Positions 7,571-14,269 of a stretch of DNA of 14,406 bases are shown in pieces. Positions within the stretch are counted from its first letter, which is position 1; the number at the start of each line of letters is the position of its first letter. The stretch spans positions 1 to 14,406 of the forward strand of contig VBDA01000249.1 of NCBI GenBank assembly GCA_005883655.1, in the 5' to 3' direction. This DNA comes from Betaproteobacteria bacterium (lineage in GTDB: Bacteria; Pseudomonadota; Gammaproteobacteria; Burkholderiales; Casimicrobiaceae). The notes below the pieces were generated by a model. The model was not told the DNA's origin. It did no database searches and worked only from the letters and a program-made list of their open reading frames with translations. The position numbers and the translations under genes were made by a program.

Positions 7571-8995
7571 CTACCATGCAGGATCGATGGGCGTCAGCAC
7601 GCCCGCGCGCGCTTCGATCGCCTCGGCTGCGGCAAGACACAAGTCTTCGCGAAAGCGCGGTCCCACGATTTGCACGCCCATCGGCAGCCCGTCCACAGCG
7701 GCGGTCGGCACGGCCATCGCCGGGAGACCGAGCACCGGAACCGCCATCATGGTCGCGCACTCGCGCCACAAGGCCGCGGTACGCGCGGCACTTTCGATGT
7801 CGAAGCCTTGCCGGTACACCGGTTCCGAGCAGATCGGCGCCAGCACCAGCGGCACGCGATCCAGAAAGAGGGTCCACTCGCGGATCAACCGTGTGCGTTC
7901 CGCCAGCGATTTCATGTATGACAAGGCATCGGGCGATGGAATGTTGTCGAACATGAAACGGACCGCGGTGCGAATTCCCGCGTCGCCTTCCTTTTCGATC
8001 AGCGGCAGCGAAAAATGACGAAACTCCGGCATCTGCATCTCGAACCAGAGCTTCTTGGCGCGCGTGAAACCCGGCGTTCTGTCGTCGACGATCTCGTACC
8101 CGGCTTCGGCGAGTGACGCCGCAGCTTGCTCGAGCGCGCGGGCAACCGACGGCTGCAGCTTGGCGCCGGCAAGATCGCGCGCTTCAGTGACGACGGCGAC
8201 GCGGATCGGCTGTCGCGACGAAGGCGCCGGCCCATCTAGCGGCGCCGGCGTCCACCAGGGATCGCGCGGATCGCGAGCCGCCATCGCGACGAGACCCAGA
8301 CGCACGTCGGCGACGCTGCGTGCAAGAGGGCCCTGTACCGACATCAGTTGCGACGACAGCGAACGCTCGGCGGTCTGCGTCGGGTTGTATGCGGGCACGC
8401 GCCCGAATGACGGACGGATGCCCGCCAGGCCGCAACAATACGCGGGAAATCGCACCGAACCGGCGATGTCGTTGCCGTGCGCCAGCGGCGTGATGCCCGC
8501 AGCGACCGAGGACGCGGCGCCTCCTGACGAGCCGCCAGGGGTATGCGTTTTCGACCACGGGCTATAGGTGCGCCCGCGCAAATCGTTCACCGTATCGAGC
8601 CTGAAGCTGAAAGCCGGCGTATTGGTGCGGCCGAGAATGACCGCGCCTGCCTTCTTCCAGTTGGCGACGATCGGGCTGTCGTGCAGGGCGATGATGTTCT
8701 GAAAGCCGACCACGCCGTTGGTCGTCGCAGAGCCTTGCTGGTCGACGTTTTCCTTGATGGTAACGGGTACACCGTGCAACGCACCGAGCTCGTCGCCTCT
8801 CGCGACCGCCGCATCGGCGCGATCGGCGGCCTCTCGTGCGCTCCTGGACAGATCGACCGTCACCGCATTGAGCTTGGTGTTGACTGCGGCCATGCGACCG
8901 AGGCACGAGTCCAGCGCCTCTCGCGCCGAGATGTCGCGACCACGGATCGCCGCCGCGGTGCGGGTTGCGGTCCAGCGCCAGATATCGTCGCTCAT
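7571..8995 (-). CDS. Amidase-signature family hydrolase
   Basis: A 474-residue amidase-signature enzyme, a family that hydrolyses carboxylic amide bonds to acid and ammonia or amine. The Ser-cisSer-Lys triad is visible: K81 in VTIKENVD, S156 in the GGSSGGAA loop, and S180 in NDIAGSVRFPA. The spacings (75 and 24 residues) match those of mammalian FAAH (K142, S217, S241). The segment before the nucleophile reads N-D-I-A-G-S rather than the common T-D-I-G-G-S. No signal peptide is present, so the enzyme is cytoplasmic. The ATG at 8995 gives the normal start MSDDIWRWTA; the frame is open to 9142, but the extra 49 codons overlap the opposite-strand peptidase gene. The ribosome-binding site is poor. 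GatA is an alternative within the family, but no gatB or gatC is nearby and the peptide-transporter context argues for a catabolic or scavenging amidase. Substrate unknown. Confidence 0.92.
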   Translation of the reverse strand: MSDDIWRWTATRTAAAIRGRDISAREALDSCLGRMAAVNTKLNAVTVDLSRSAREAADRADAAVARGDELGALHGVPVTIKENVDQQGSATTNGVVGFQNIIALHDSPIVANWKKAGAVILGRTNTPAFSFRLDTVNDLRGRTYSPWSKTHTPGGSSGGAASSVAAGITPLAHGNDIAGSVRFPAYCCGLAGIRPSFGRVPAYNPTQTAERSLSSQLMSVQGPLARSVADVRLGLVAMAARDPRDPWWTPAPLDGPAPSSRQPIRVAVVTEARDLAGAKLQPSVARALEQAAASLAEAGYEIVDDRTPGFTRAKKLWFEMQMPEFRHFSLPLIEKEGDAGIRTAVRFMFDNIPSPDALSYMKSLAERTRLIREWTLFLDRVPLVLAPICSEPVYRQGFDIESAARTAALWRECATMMAVPVLGLPAMAVPTAAVDGLPMGVQIVGPRFREDLCLAAAEAIEARAGVLTPIDPAW

Positions 8996-9109
8996 CGCAA
9001 TCGGGCCACGCTGTCCGGGCGGCGAGGTTTGCGCGTCGAAGCGATTCCGGCTACTCTCGCCCGGCGCTTTTCGTCCGGCGCCATGACGGGAAACCCGGCG
9101 GGAGAACCG
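8996..9109. promoter_or_regulatory. Divergent intergenic region between the amidase and MlrC genes
   Basis: This 114-base gap must hold the start signals for both the amidase/importer block (reverse) and the MlrC/coaX block (forward). On the forward strand TTGCGC (9029-9034) and TACTCT (9052-9057) are exactly 17 bases apart, a possible but weak promoter (3 of 6 matches each). CCGGCGC occurs twice in direct orientation (9061-9067 and 9075-9081), and CGGG-AAA-CCCG (9087-9097) is a short palindrome. Any of these could bind a regulator, though such motifs are easily found by chance here. No convincing reverse-strand promoter was seen. Confidence 0.4.
9100..9104 (+). promoter_or_regulatory. Ribosome-binding site of the first MlrC-family gene
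   Basis: GGGAG is followed by a 5-base spacer and the ATG at 9110. This supports 9110 over the in-frame ATG at 9083, which lacks such a site and would place nine extra residues before the conserved N-terminal strand. Confidence 0.65.
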
Positions 9110-10618
9110 ATGAGCCTGATCGCCGTAGGCGGCTTCCAGCACGAGACCAACACTTTCGCGCCGTCAAAAGCCGATTTCAAAGCTTTCGAGGATGGCGGCG
9201 GCTGGCCGCCGCTGACGTCCGGCGAGGCAATCGCGCCGCGCCTTTCCGGCGCCAACATTCCGGCGGCGGGCGCCATCGATACGCTGCACGCTCTGGGGCA
9301 TCGCACGGTCGGTCTCGTATGGGGCGCGGCGTCTCCCTCGGCGCACGTCACGCGCGACGCCTACGAGCGGATCGCCGGCGACATGCTAGCACGGCTGCAA
9401 GCGGCCGGTCCGGCGGACGGGATCTATCTCGACCTCCACGGCGCCATGGTCGCCGAGCACCTCGACGACGGCGAGGGCGAGCTCTTGTCGCGCGTGCGGC
9501 GCCTGGTCGGCGATCGCGTTCCGATCGTCGCCAGCCTCGATCTGCACGCCAACGTCACGCAGGCAATGATCAGGCACTGCGACGCACTGGTGTCTTACCG
9601 CACCTATCCTCATGTCGACATGGCGGCCAGCGGCGAGCGCGCGGTTCGTCTTCTCGAGCGCATGCTCGCCGACGGCGAAGCGCCGGGGAAATCGTTTCGC
9701 ACGCTCGATTTCCTAACCGGACTGCCGTCGCAATGCACCCTCATCGAGCCGGCGAAGAGCCTCTACGCCATGCTCGCGCGGCTCGAACCCGAGCACGACA
9801 CCGTGCTTTCGTTCACGCCCGGCTTTCCGATGGCCGATTTTCCGGAATGCGGCATGGCGGTATTGGGCTACGGTCCCGACCTTGCGCGGGTGGAGATCGC
9901 GACCGCGTCGCTTGCCAATGCGATCGCCGATGCGGAGGGCGAATTTTCGATGGAGCTGTTCACCCCGGAAGCGGCCGTGTCGCGCGCAATGCAGCGCGGC
10001 GAGCCGGGCGCGCCCGTGGTGCTCGCCGATACCCAGGACAATCCGGGCGCCGGCGGCAACGGCGACACCACCGGCTTGCTTGCCGCTCTGCTTGCGCGTC
10101 GCGCGCCGGGGTCGGTCCTGGGTCTGCTGATCGATCCGCCATCGGCCGTCAAAGCGCAGGTCATCGGCGCCGGTCACAAAGCGATATTCGAGCTCGGTGA
10201 GATTTCCGGTGTGAAGGGGCACGTGCCGCTCGCCGGAGAGTTTTCGATCGAGCGCGTGGCGGATGGGCGATTTACCTGCACCGGTCCGATGTTCTCGGGA
10301 TTCCGCATGGATTTGGGGCCGATGGCGGTGCTGGAGAAAGACGGCGTGCGGGTGGTGCTTGCATCGCGCAAATGTCAGGCGGCGGACCAGGAAATGTTCC
10401 GTCACGTCGGCATCGAACCGAGGACCCAGCGGATCCTCGCGCTCAAGAGCTCGGTGCATTTTCGCGCCGATTTCGAGCCAATCGCCAGGGAGGTGCTGGT
10501 GGTCGTCGCACCGGGCCCCGCAAAAGCGGATCCGACGATGTTCGAGTGGTCGCGCTTGCGCAAAGGACTGCGCCTCAAACCCCTGGGACCGGCATTCGGG
10601 AACATCGCCTCGACTTGA
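9110..10618 (+). CDS. M81 (MlrC-type) metallopeptidase family protein, copy 1
   Basis: A 502-residue MlrC homologue. The name comes from the microcystin-degrading peptidase MlrC, which cleaves the linearised peptide products of MlrA/MlrB; most homologues have no known substrate. The N-terminal domain (about 1-290) starts MSLIAVGGFQHETNTFAP, with H11 and E12 in the conserved motif, and has YLDLHGAMV. It keeps the proposed zinc ligands D144 and H146 in SLDLHANV and H168 in YRTYPHVD, at the same +2 and +24 spacing as D167/H169/H191 of characterised MlrC. The C-terminal domain contains ADTQDNPGAGGNGDTTG (D307 onward) and ends with a family-typical ALKSSVHFRADF segment. There is no signal peptide, so it is cytoplasmic. 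It is transcribed away from the amidase/importer block and followed 29 bases later by a second, different MlrC gene. Hydrolysis of an imported peptide or amide is a reasonable inference, not shown. Confidence 0.9.
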   Translation: MSLIAVGGFQHETNTFAPSKADFKAFEDGGGWPPLTSGEAIAPRLSGANIPAAGAIDTLHALGHRTVGLVWGAASPSAHVTRDAYERIAGDMLARLQAAGPADGIYLDLHGAMVAEHLDDGEGELLSRVRRLVGDRVPIVASLDLHANVTQAMIRHCDALVSYRTYPHVDMAASGERAVRLLERMLADGEAPGKSFRTLDFLTGLPSQCTLIEPAKSLYAMLARLEPEHDTVLSFTPGFPMADFPECGMAVLGYGPDLARVEIATASLANAIADAEGEFSMELFTPEAAVSRAMQRGEPGAPVVLADTQDNPGAGGNGDTTGLLAALLARRAPGSVLGLLIDPPSAVKAQVIGAGHKAIFELGEISGVKGHVPLAGEFSIERVADGRFTCTGPMFSGFRMDLGPMAVLEKDGVRVVLASRKCQAADQEMFRHVGIEPRTQRILALKSSVHFRADFEPIAREVLVVVAPGPAKADPTMFEWSRLRKGLRLKPLGPAFGNIAST

Positions 10619-10647
10619 GATTTCCCCGGACCTTAGCGATTTAGACC

Positions 10648-12174
10648 ATGCCGCGCCGCTATGTCATCGCTCTGATCAAGCACGAGACCAATACCTTCTC
10701 GCCCCTCGCGACGCCGCTGTCGTCGTTCGGTCACGGCAACGGCCCCGCGTTCGGCGATGCGGCGCGTGCGCGATTCACCGGCACCAATACCCCGATGGGC
10801 GCCTATCTCGACCTCGCCATGCACGAAGGCGCGGAGATCGCGACTCCAGTGGCCGCCGAAGCGTGGCCGTCGAACAAGGCTTCCCGCGCAAGCTTCGAAG
10901 AACTCGTGCGGCCGCTGGAGGACGCGGTGCGCGCCGGCTGCGACGCCGCGTTCCTCGACCTGCACGGCGCGATGGTCATCGAGGATTGCGACGATGCCGA
11001 AGGCGAGATCGTCCGCCGCTTGCGCCGAATCGCGCCGGAGCTGCCGATTGCGGTTACGCTCGACTATCACACCAACCTTTCCGGCGACCTGGTCGACAAT
11101 GCAACCGTGATCACCGGCTACAAGACGTATCCGCACGTGGACATGTACGACGTGGGACGCTTGTGCGGAGAAATCCTGATCCGCAAGCTTAACCGCGAGA
11201 TCGAGCCGGTGATGGCTTGGGGATGGAAGCCTCTCCTTGCGTCGGTCATGCGCCACGCGCCTAAAGACGGGCCCTCGGGCGACATCCTGCGCTACGCGCG
11301 CGAGATGGAGGGAAGCGGCAAGGTCCTGGCCGCGACATTGCTGCCTTCATTTCCGCATGCCGATACACCGTACACCGGCGTCTCCGCGATCGTGGTCGGC
11401 GACGCGAAGCGCGGCGGCGGGGAAGCCGCCGCCAGGGAAGTGTGCGAACGCATGCTCGACATCGCCTGGCAACGGCGAGCCGAGTATGCGTTCGTCGCGG
11501 CGCCGTTGGCGGAGTCGGTGGCAGCCGCGAAGCAGCTCGGCGATGCACCGCAGGACGGCCCGGTGCTATTGATCGATCACTGCGACAACTGCGGCTCGGG
11601 TGGCGCGCAGGATGTGATGGCGGTCGTCGCCGAGATCTTGCGTCAGGAGCTCGACGACGTCGCGATCGCGCCGATCCGCGACCCGGCCGCGGTCGCGCAA
11701 ATGATAGCCGCGGGCGTCGGCAACCGGGTCGCGCTCGACCTGGGCGGCAAGACCGATATGCCGTCGATCGGCGTCAAGGGCGAGCCGCTTTCCATTTCAG
11801 GCCGCGTGCTGGCGATCACCAACGGCGAGTTCACCATAACCGGACCGATGTATACCGGCATCCGGACTTTTCTGGGCCGCACCGCCGTGCTCGGCGTTGA
11901 TAACGCGGGCAAGGCTTCGGCGCCTCGCGTCGAGATCGTGATCACCGAGCGCGGTCACGAGCCAATGGACCTCGGTATATTCACCCATTGCGGAATCGAT
12001 CCGCGACAGAAGCGATTCATCATGCTCAAGTCGCGCATCCACTATCGCGCCGGCTTCGGCGGACTCGCGTCGCACGTCGTCGAATGCGCAGGCGTCGGCG
12101 TCACCAACGCGGATCTCTCGGTGTATCGTTACCAGAAGCTCAGGCGGCCGATCTATCCGCTGGACCCGCTCTGA
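10648..12174 (+). CDS. M81 (MlrC-type) metallopeptidase family protein, copy 2
   Basis: A 508-residue MlrC homologue, clearly divergent from the one just upstream. It keeps the same framework: IKHETNTFSP (H12, E13), FLDLHGAMV, the proposed zinc ligands D139 and H141 in TLDYHTNL and H163 in YKTYPHVD, and a C-terminal domain with an RIHYRAGF segment near the end. The central loop differs: LIDHCDNCGSGGAQD, with C312 and C315, replaces the DNPGAGG loop of copy 1. The C-terminus also differs, ending RYQKLRRPIYPLDPL. The two therefore belong to different subfamilies and are not a recent duplication. No export signal is present. The start at 10648 gives the standard N-terminus; its ribosome-binding site is weak, so coupling to the preceding gene is likely. 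coaX begins 16 bases after the stop. Substrate unknown. Confidence 0.9.
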   Translation: MPRRYVIALIKHETNTFSPLATPLSSFGHGNGPAFGDAARARFTGTNTPMGAYLDLAMHEGAEIATPVAAEAWPSNKASRASFEELVRPLEDAVRAGCDAAFLDLHGAMVIEDCDDAEGEIVRRLRRIAPELPIAVTLDYHTNLSGDLVDNATVITGYKTYPHVDMYDVGRLCGEILIRKLNREIEPVMAWGWKPLLASVMRHAPKDGPSGDILRYAREMEGSGKVLAATLLPSFPHADTPYTGVSAIVVGDAKRGGGEAAAREVCERMLDIAWQRRAEYAFVAAPLAESVAAAKQLGDAPQDGPVLLIDHCDNCGSGGAQDVMAVVAEILRQELDDVAIAPIRDPAAVAQMIAAGVGNRVALDLGGKTDMPSIGVKGEPLSISGRVLAITNGEFTITGPMYTGIRTFLGRTAVLGVDNAGKASAPRVEIVITERGHEPMDLGIFTHCGIDPRQKRFIMLKSRIHYRAGFGGLASHVVECAGVGVTNADLSVYRYQKLRRPIYPLDPL

Positions 12175-12177
12175 AGC

Positions 12178-12183
12178 GGGAAG
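12178..12183 (+). promoter_or_regulatory. Ribosome-binding site favouring the GTG start of coaX
   Basis: GGGAAG lies 7 bases before GTG at 12191, in the short gap after the MlrC copy 2 stop codon. The alternative ATG at 12215 has only pyrimidine-rich sequence upstream. Confidence 0.45.
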
Positions 12184-12190
12184 CGCAGAC

Positions 12191-12985
12191 GTGCCCTCCA
12201 CTTCTCCCATCCGCATGCCCGACTACAATCTTCTGATTGACATCGGTAACACCTTCCTGAAATGGGGACTGTTCCGAAACGGCTCGAGTGGCGACGCGCG
12301 CGAGAATCGCCTCGAGTCTGGGCACGTGCTTCTGGCCGAGATACCAGCGCTTGCGCTGCAGTTCGCGAAATTTCGCGCGCCGGCGCAAATCATCATCTCC
12401 AATGTCGCCGGCACACGGGTGCGGTCGACCATCATCCGTGTGCTCGAAGTCTGGTCGAATGCGCCCTCCCCATACTGGCTGATTCCACTCGCGGAGCAAT
12501 GCGGCGTCATCAACCGTTATCGCAACCCCGCCCAGCTCGGCAGCGACCGGTGGGCGGCGCTGATCGGCGCGCGCGAGCTGCTGGGAGCCAAGCCGGCGCT
12601 GGTCGTTGTGTGCGGCACCGCAACGACCATCGATTTTCTCGCCGCCTCGGGAGAGTTCAAGGGCGGCGTGATCCTGCCCGGCGTCGGGCTAATGCTGCGC
12701 TCGCTGCACGAAAACACTGCGGCGCTGCCCGACGCCGACGGAGAATACGTCGACAATCCGACGCAGACCGTCGACGCCATCGCCAGCGGTTGCCAGCATG
12801 CGCAGGCTGGAGCAATCGAGCGGCTCTACCACCTGCACGCGGCAAGCGAGCCCGAGCTCGCGTGCGTGCTCTCCGGCGGTGCCGCGCGAGCGCTCGCCCC
12901 ACGGCTGACCACTCCCTTCGAGCTGCACGAAAATCTGGTGCTGGAAGGGCTTTACCGGATCAGTCAAACGCACGCGGGTGCGTAG
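12191..12985 (+). CDS. coaX: Type III pantothenate kinase
   Basis: CoaX phosphorylates pantothenate to 4'-phosphopantothenate, the first step of CoA synthesis. It uses an ASKHA-fold active site that needs a monovalent cation and is not inhibited by CoA. Family motifs are all visible: phosphate-binding LIDIGNTFLKWG (D17), the pantothenate/catalytic motif GSDRWAALIGA (D119, expected general base), the nucleotide-binding CGTATTIDF (G142-D148), and a C-terminal LSGGAARALAP. Length is 264 residues from GTG at 12191, which has a GGGAAG site 7 bases upstream. An ATG at 12215 would give 256 residues starting MPDYNLLIDIGNT, closer to most family N-termini, so the exact start is uncertain. It directly follows the MlrC genes and is probably co-transcribed with them. 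That is an unexpected neighbour, since in betaproteobacteria coaX is often beside birA. An essential enzyme here implies basal transcription of the region. Confidence 0.93.
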   Translation: MPSTSPIRMPDYNLLIDIGNTFLKWGLFRNGSSGDARENRLESGHVLLAEIPALALQFAKFRAPAQIIISNVAGTRVRSTIIRVLEVWSNAPSPYWLIPLAEQCGVINRYRNPAQLGSDRWAALIGARELLGAKPALVVVCGTATTIDFLAASGEFKGGVILPGVGLMLRSLHENTAALPDADGEYVDNPTQTVDAIASGCQHAQAGAIERLYHLHAASEPELACVLSGGAARALAPRLTTPFELHENLVLEGLYRISQTHAGA

Positions 12986-12996
12986 CGACGCGACCC
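12976..12996 (+). terminator. Possible weak hairpin at the end of coaX
   Basis: GGGTGCGT and ACGC-ACCC can pair as an 8-bp stem with one bulged base and a 4-base AGCG loop. The coaX stop codon (12983-12985) lies inside it. No T-run follows, so it is not a standard intrinsic terminator; it may slow or trim transcripts between coaX and the ketothiolase gene. Confidence 0.25.
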
Positions 12997-13047
12997 TGCG
13001 GCAAGGGCGTCCGGTCGGCGAAGAGTGCGCGCGCGCTCGAATCGCAG

Positions 13048-13071
13048 GATAATCGGCGTTCAATAGCGGAG
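13048..13071 (+). promoter_or_regulatory. Candidate -10 element and ribosome-binding site of the ketothiolase gene
   Basis: GATAAT (13048-13053) matches five of six bases of the -10 consensus, but no good -35 hexamer lies at the right distance. GGAG (13068-13071) stands 7 bases before the ATG at 13079 and is a good Shine-Dalgarno site. With the 93-base gap after coaX, this suggests the ketothiolase gene can be transcribed on its own. Confidence 0.35.
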
Positions 13072-13078
13072 ATAAACC

Positions 13079-14269
13079 ATGAGCGAGCAGCGGGAAGTCG
13101 TCATCCTGAGCGGCGTGCGTACCGCCATTGGTGATTACGGGGGCAGCCTGAAGGACATTGCGCCGACGGAGCTCGCGGCGCGTGTCGTCAAAGAAGCGGT
13201 GAGTCGCGCCAAGGTCGATCCCACCGACATCGGCCAATGCGTTTTCGGCAACGTGCTGCACGGCGAGCCCAAGGACATGTATCTGTCGCGGGTGGCGTGC
13301 GTCAATGGGGGCCTGCCGCACGGAACGGGCGCGCTGACGCTCAACCGCTTGTGCGGCAGCGGCCTGCAGGCGATCGTCAGCGCATCGCAATATATCCTCC
13401 TCGGCGACATCGACGCTGCGGTGGCCGGCGGCGCCGAGAGCATGAGCCGCGCGGCGTACATGAATCTGACGCAGCGCTGGGGTGCGCGCATGGGGGACGC
13501 CAAGCTGCTCGACGCGATGGTGGGCGCGCTGACCGATCCGTTCGACACTATCCACATGGGCGTAACCGCCGAGAACGTCGCCGCCAGGTGCGGCATCTCG
13601 CGCGAGCAGCAGGATGCGTTCGCCGTCGAGAGCCATAAACGCGCCGCGGCGGCAATTGCCGCCGGTCATTTCAAGAGCCAGATCCTGCCGATCGAGCTCA
13701 AGAGCAAGAAAGGACCGCTGCAATTCGACACCGACGAGCACGTCCGCGGCGACGCGACGATCGAAGGCATGGCGAAGCTCAAAGCAGTGTTCATCAAGGA
13801 GAACGGCAGCGTCACCGCGGGCAACGCGTCGGGCATCAACGATGCAGCAGCCGCAGTGGTGCTGATGGAAAAATCGGCGGCAGCGAAAAAGGGCCTCAAG
13901 CCGATGGCCCGGCTGGTCGCCTACGGCCACGCCGGGGTCGACCCCAAGATCATGGGCCTGGGTCCCGTCGGCGCGGTTCCCCGCGCTCTCGCCAAGGCGG
14001 GGCTGAAGCTCGATCAGATGGACGTCATCGAATCGAACGAGGCATTTGCCGCCCAGGCGCTCGGCGTCAGCAAGGAGCTCGGCATGAACGCGGCCAAGGT
14101 CAACCCGAACGGCGGTGCGATCGCGCTCGGGCACCCGATCGGCGCCACCGGATGCCTGTTGACGGTGAAAGCGATGTACGAGCTTCAGCGCACCGGCGGG
14201 CGCTACGGCCTCGTGACCATGTGCATCGGTGGCGGTCAGGGAATCGCGGCGGTTATCGAGCGGATGTAG
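13079..14269 (+). CDS. bktB: Beta-ketothiolase / acetyl-CoA C-acetyltransferase (BktB-like)
   Basis: A 396-residue cytoplasmic thiolase, the normal length for this family. It condenses two acyl-CoA units to a 3-ketoacyl-CoA or runs the reverse thiolysis. The catalytic set is complete: C92 in NRLCGSGLQAIVSA (acyl acceptor), H352 in ALGHPIGATG, and C382 in MCIGGGQGIAA. The NEAFAAQ motif is also present. From memory, the wording closely follows BktB of Cupriavidus necator, for example EPKDMYLSRVACVNGG, LLGDIDAAVAGGAESMSRA, RWGARMGDA and YGHAGVDPK. BktB accepts longer chains than PhaA and supplies 3-ketovaleryl-CoA for polyhydroxyalkanoate copolymers. Whether this copy serves PHA synthesis or fatty/amino acid breakdown cannot be told, because no phaB, phaC or beta-oxidation genes are in view. 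The start is supported by GGAG 7 bases upstream. Confidence 0.93.
   Translation: MSEQREVVILSGVRTAIGDYGGSLKDIAPTELAARVVKEAVSRAKVDPTDIGQCVFGNVLHGEPKDMYLSRVACVNGGLPHGTGALTLNRLCGSGLQAIVSASQYILLGDIDAAVAGGAESMSRAAYMNLTQRWGARMGDAKLLDAMVGALTDPFDTIHMGVTAENVAARCGISREQQDAFAVESHKRAAAAIAAGHFKSQILPIELKSKKGPLQFDTDEHVRGDATIEGMAKLKAVFIKENGSVTAGNASGINDAAAAVVLMEKSAAAKKGLKPMARLVAYGHAGVDPKIMGLGPVGAVPRALAKAGLKLDQMDVIESNEAFAAQALGVSKELGMNAAKVNPNGGAIALGHPIGATGCLLTVKAMYELQRTGGRYGLVTMCIGGGQGIAAVIERM

Noticed and set aside
7470..7877. Upstream extension of the binding-protein reading frame
   Set aside because: It overlaps the amidase gene in another frame and would bury the clear signal peptide more than 130 residues into the protein.
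7571..8995. gatA, the glutamyl-tRNA amidotransferase subunit
   Set aside because: It shares the amidase signature, but no gatB or gatC is adjacent and the gene leads a transporter block, so a general amidase is more likely.
8543..9109. Upstream extension of the first MlrC reading frame
   Set aside because: The frame is open far upstream, but that part is antisense to the amidase. The GGGAG site and the conserved HETNTF motif place the true start at 9110.
9110..12174. A complete microcystin-degradation (mlrABCD) locus
   Set aside because: Only MlrC homologues are present. No MlrA-type membrane protease, MlrB serine hydrolase or MlrD transporter is in the window, and MlrC homologues are widespread in bacteria that do not degrade microcystin.
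13079..14269. Part of a polyhydroxyalkanoate synthesis operon
   Set aside because: The thiolase is BktB-like, but no phaA, phaB, phaC or phasin gene is visible on either side, so the pathway cannot be claimed.
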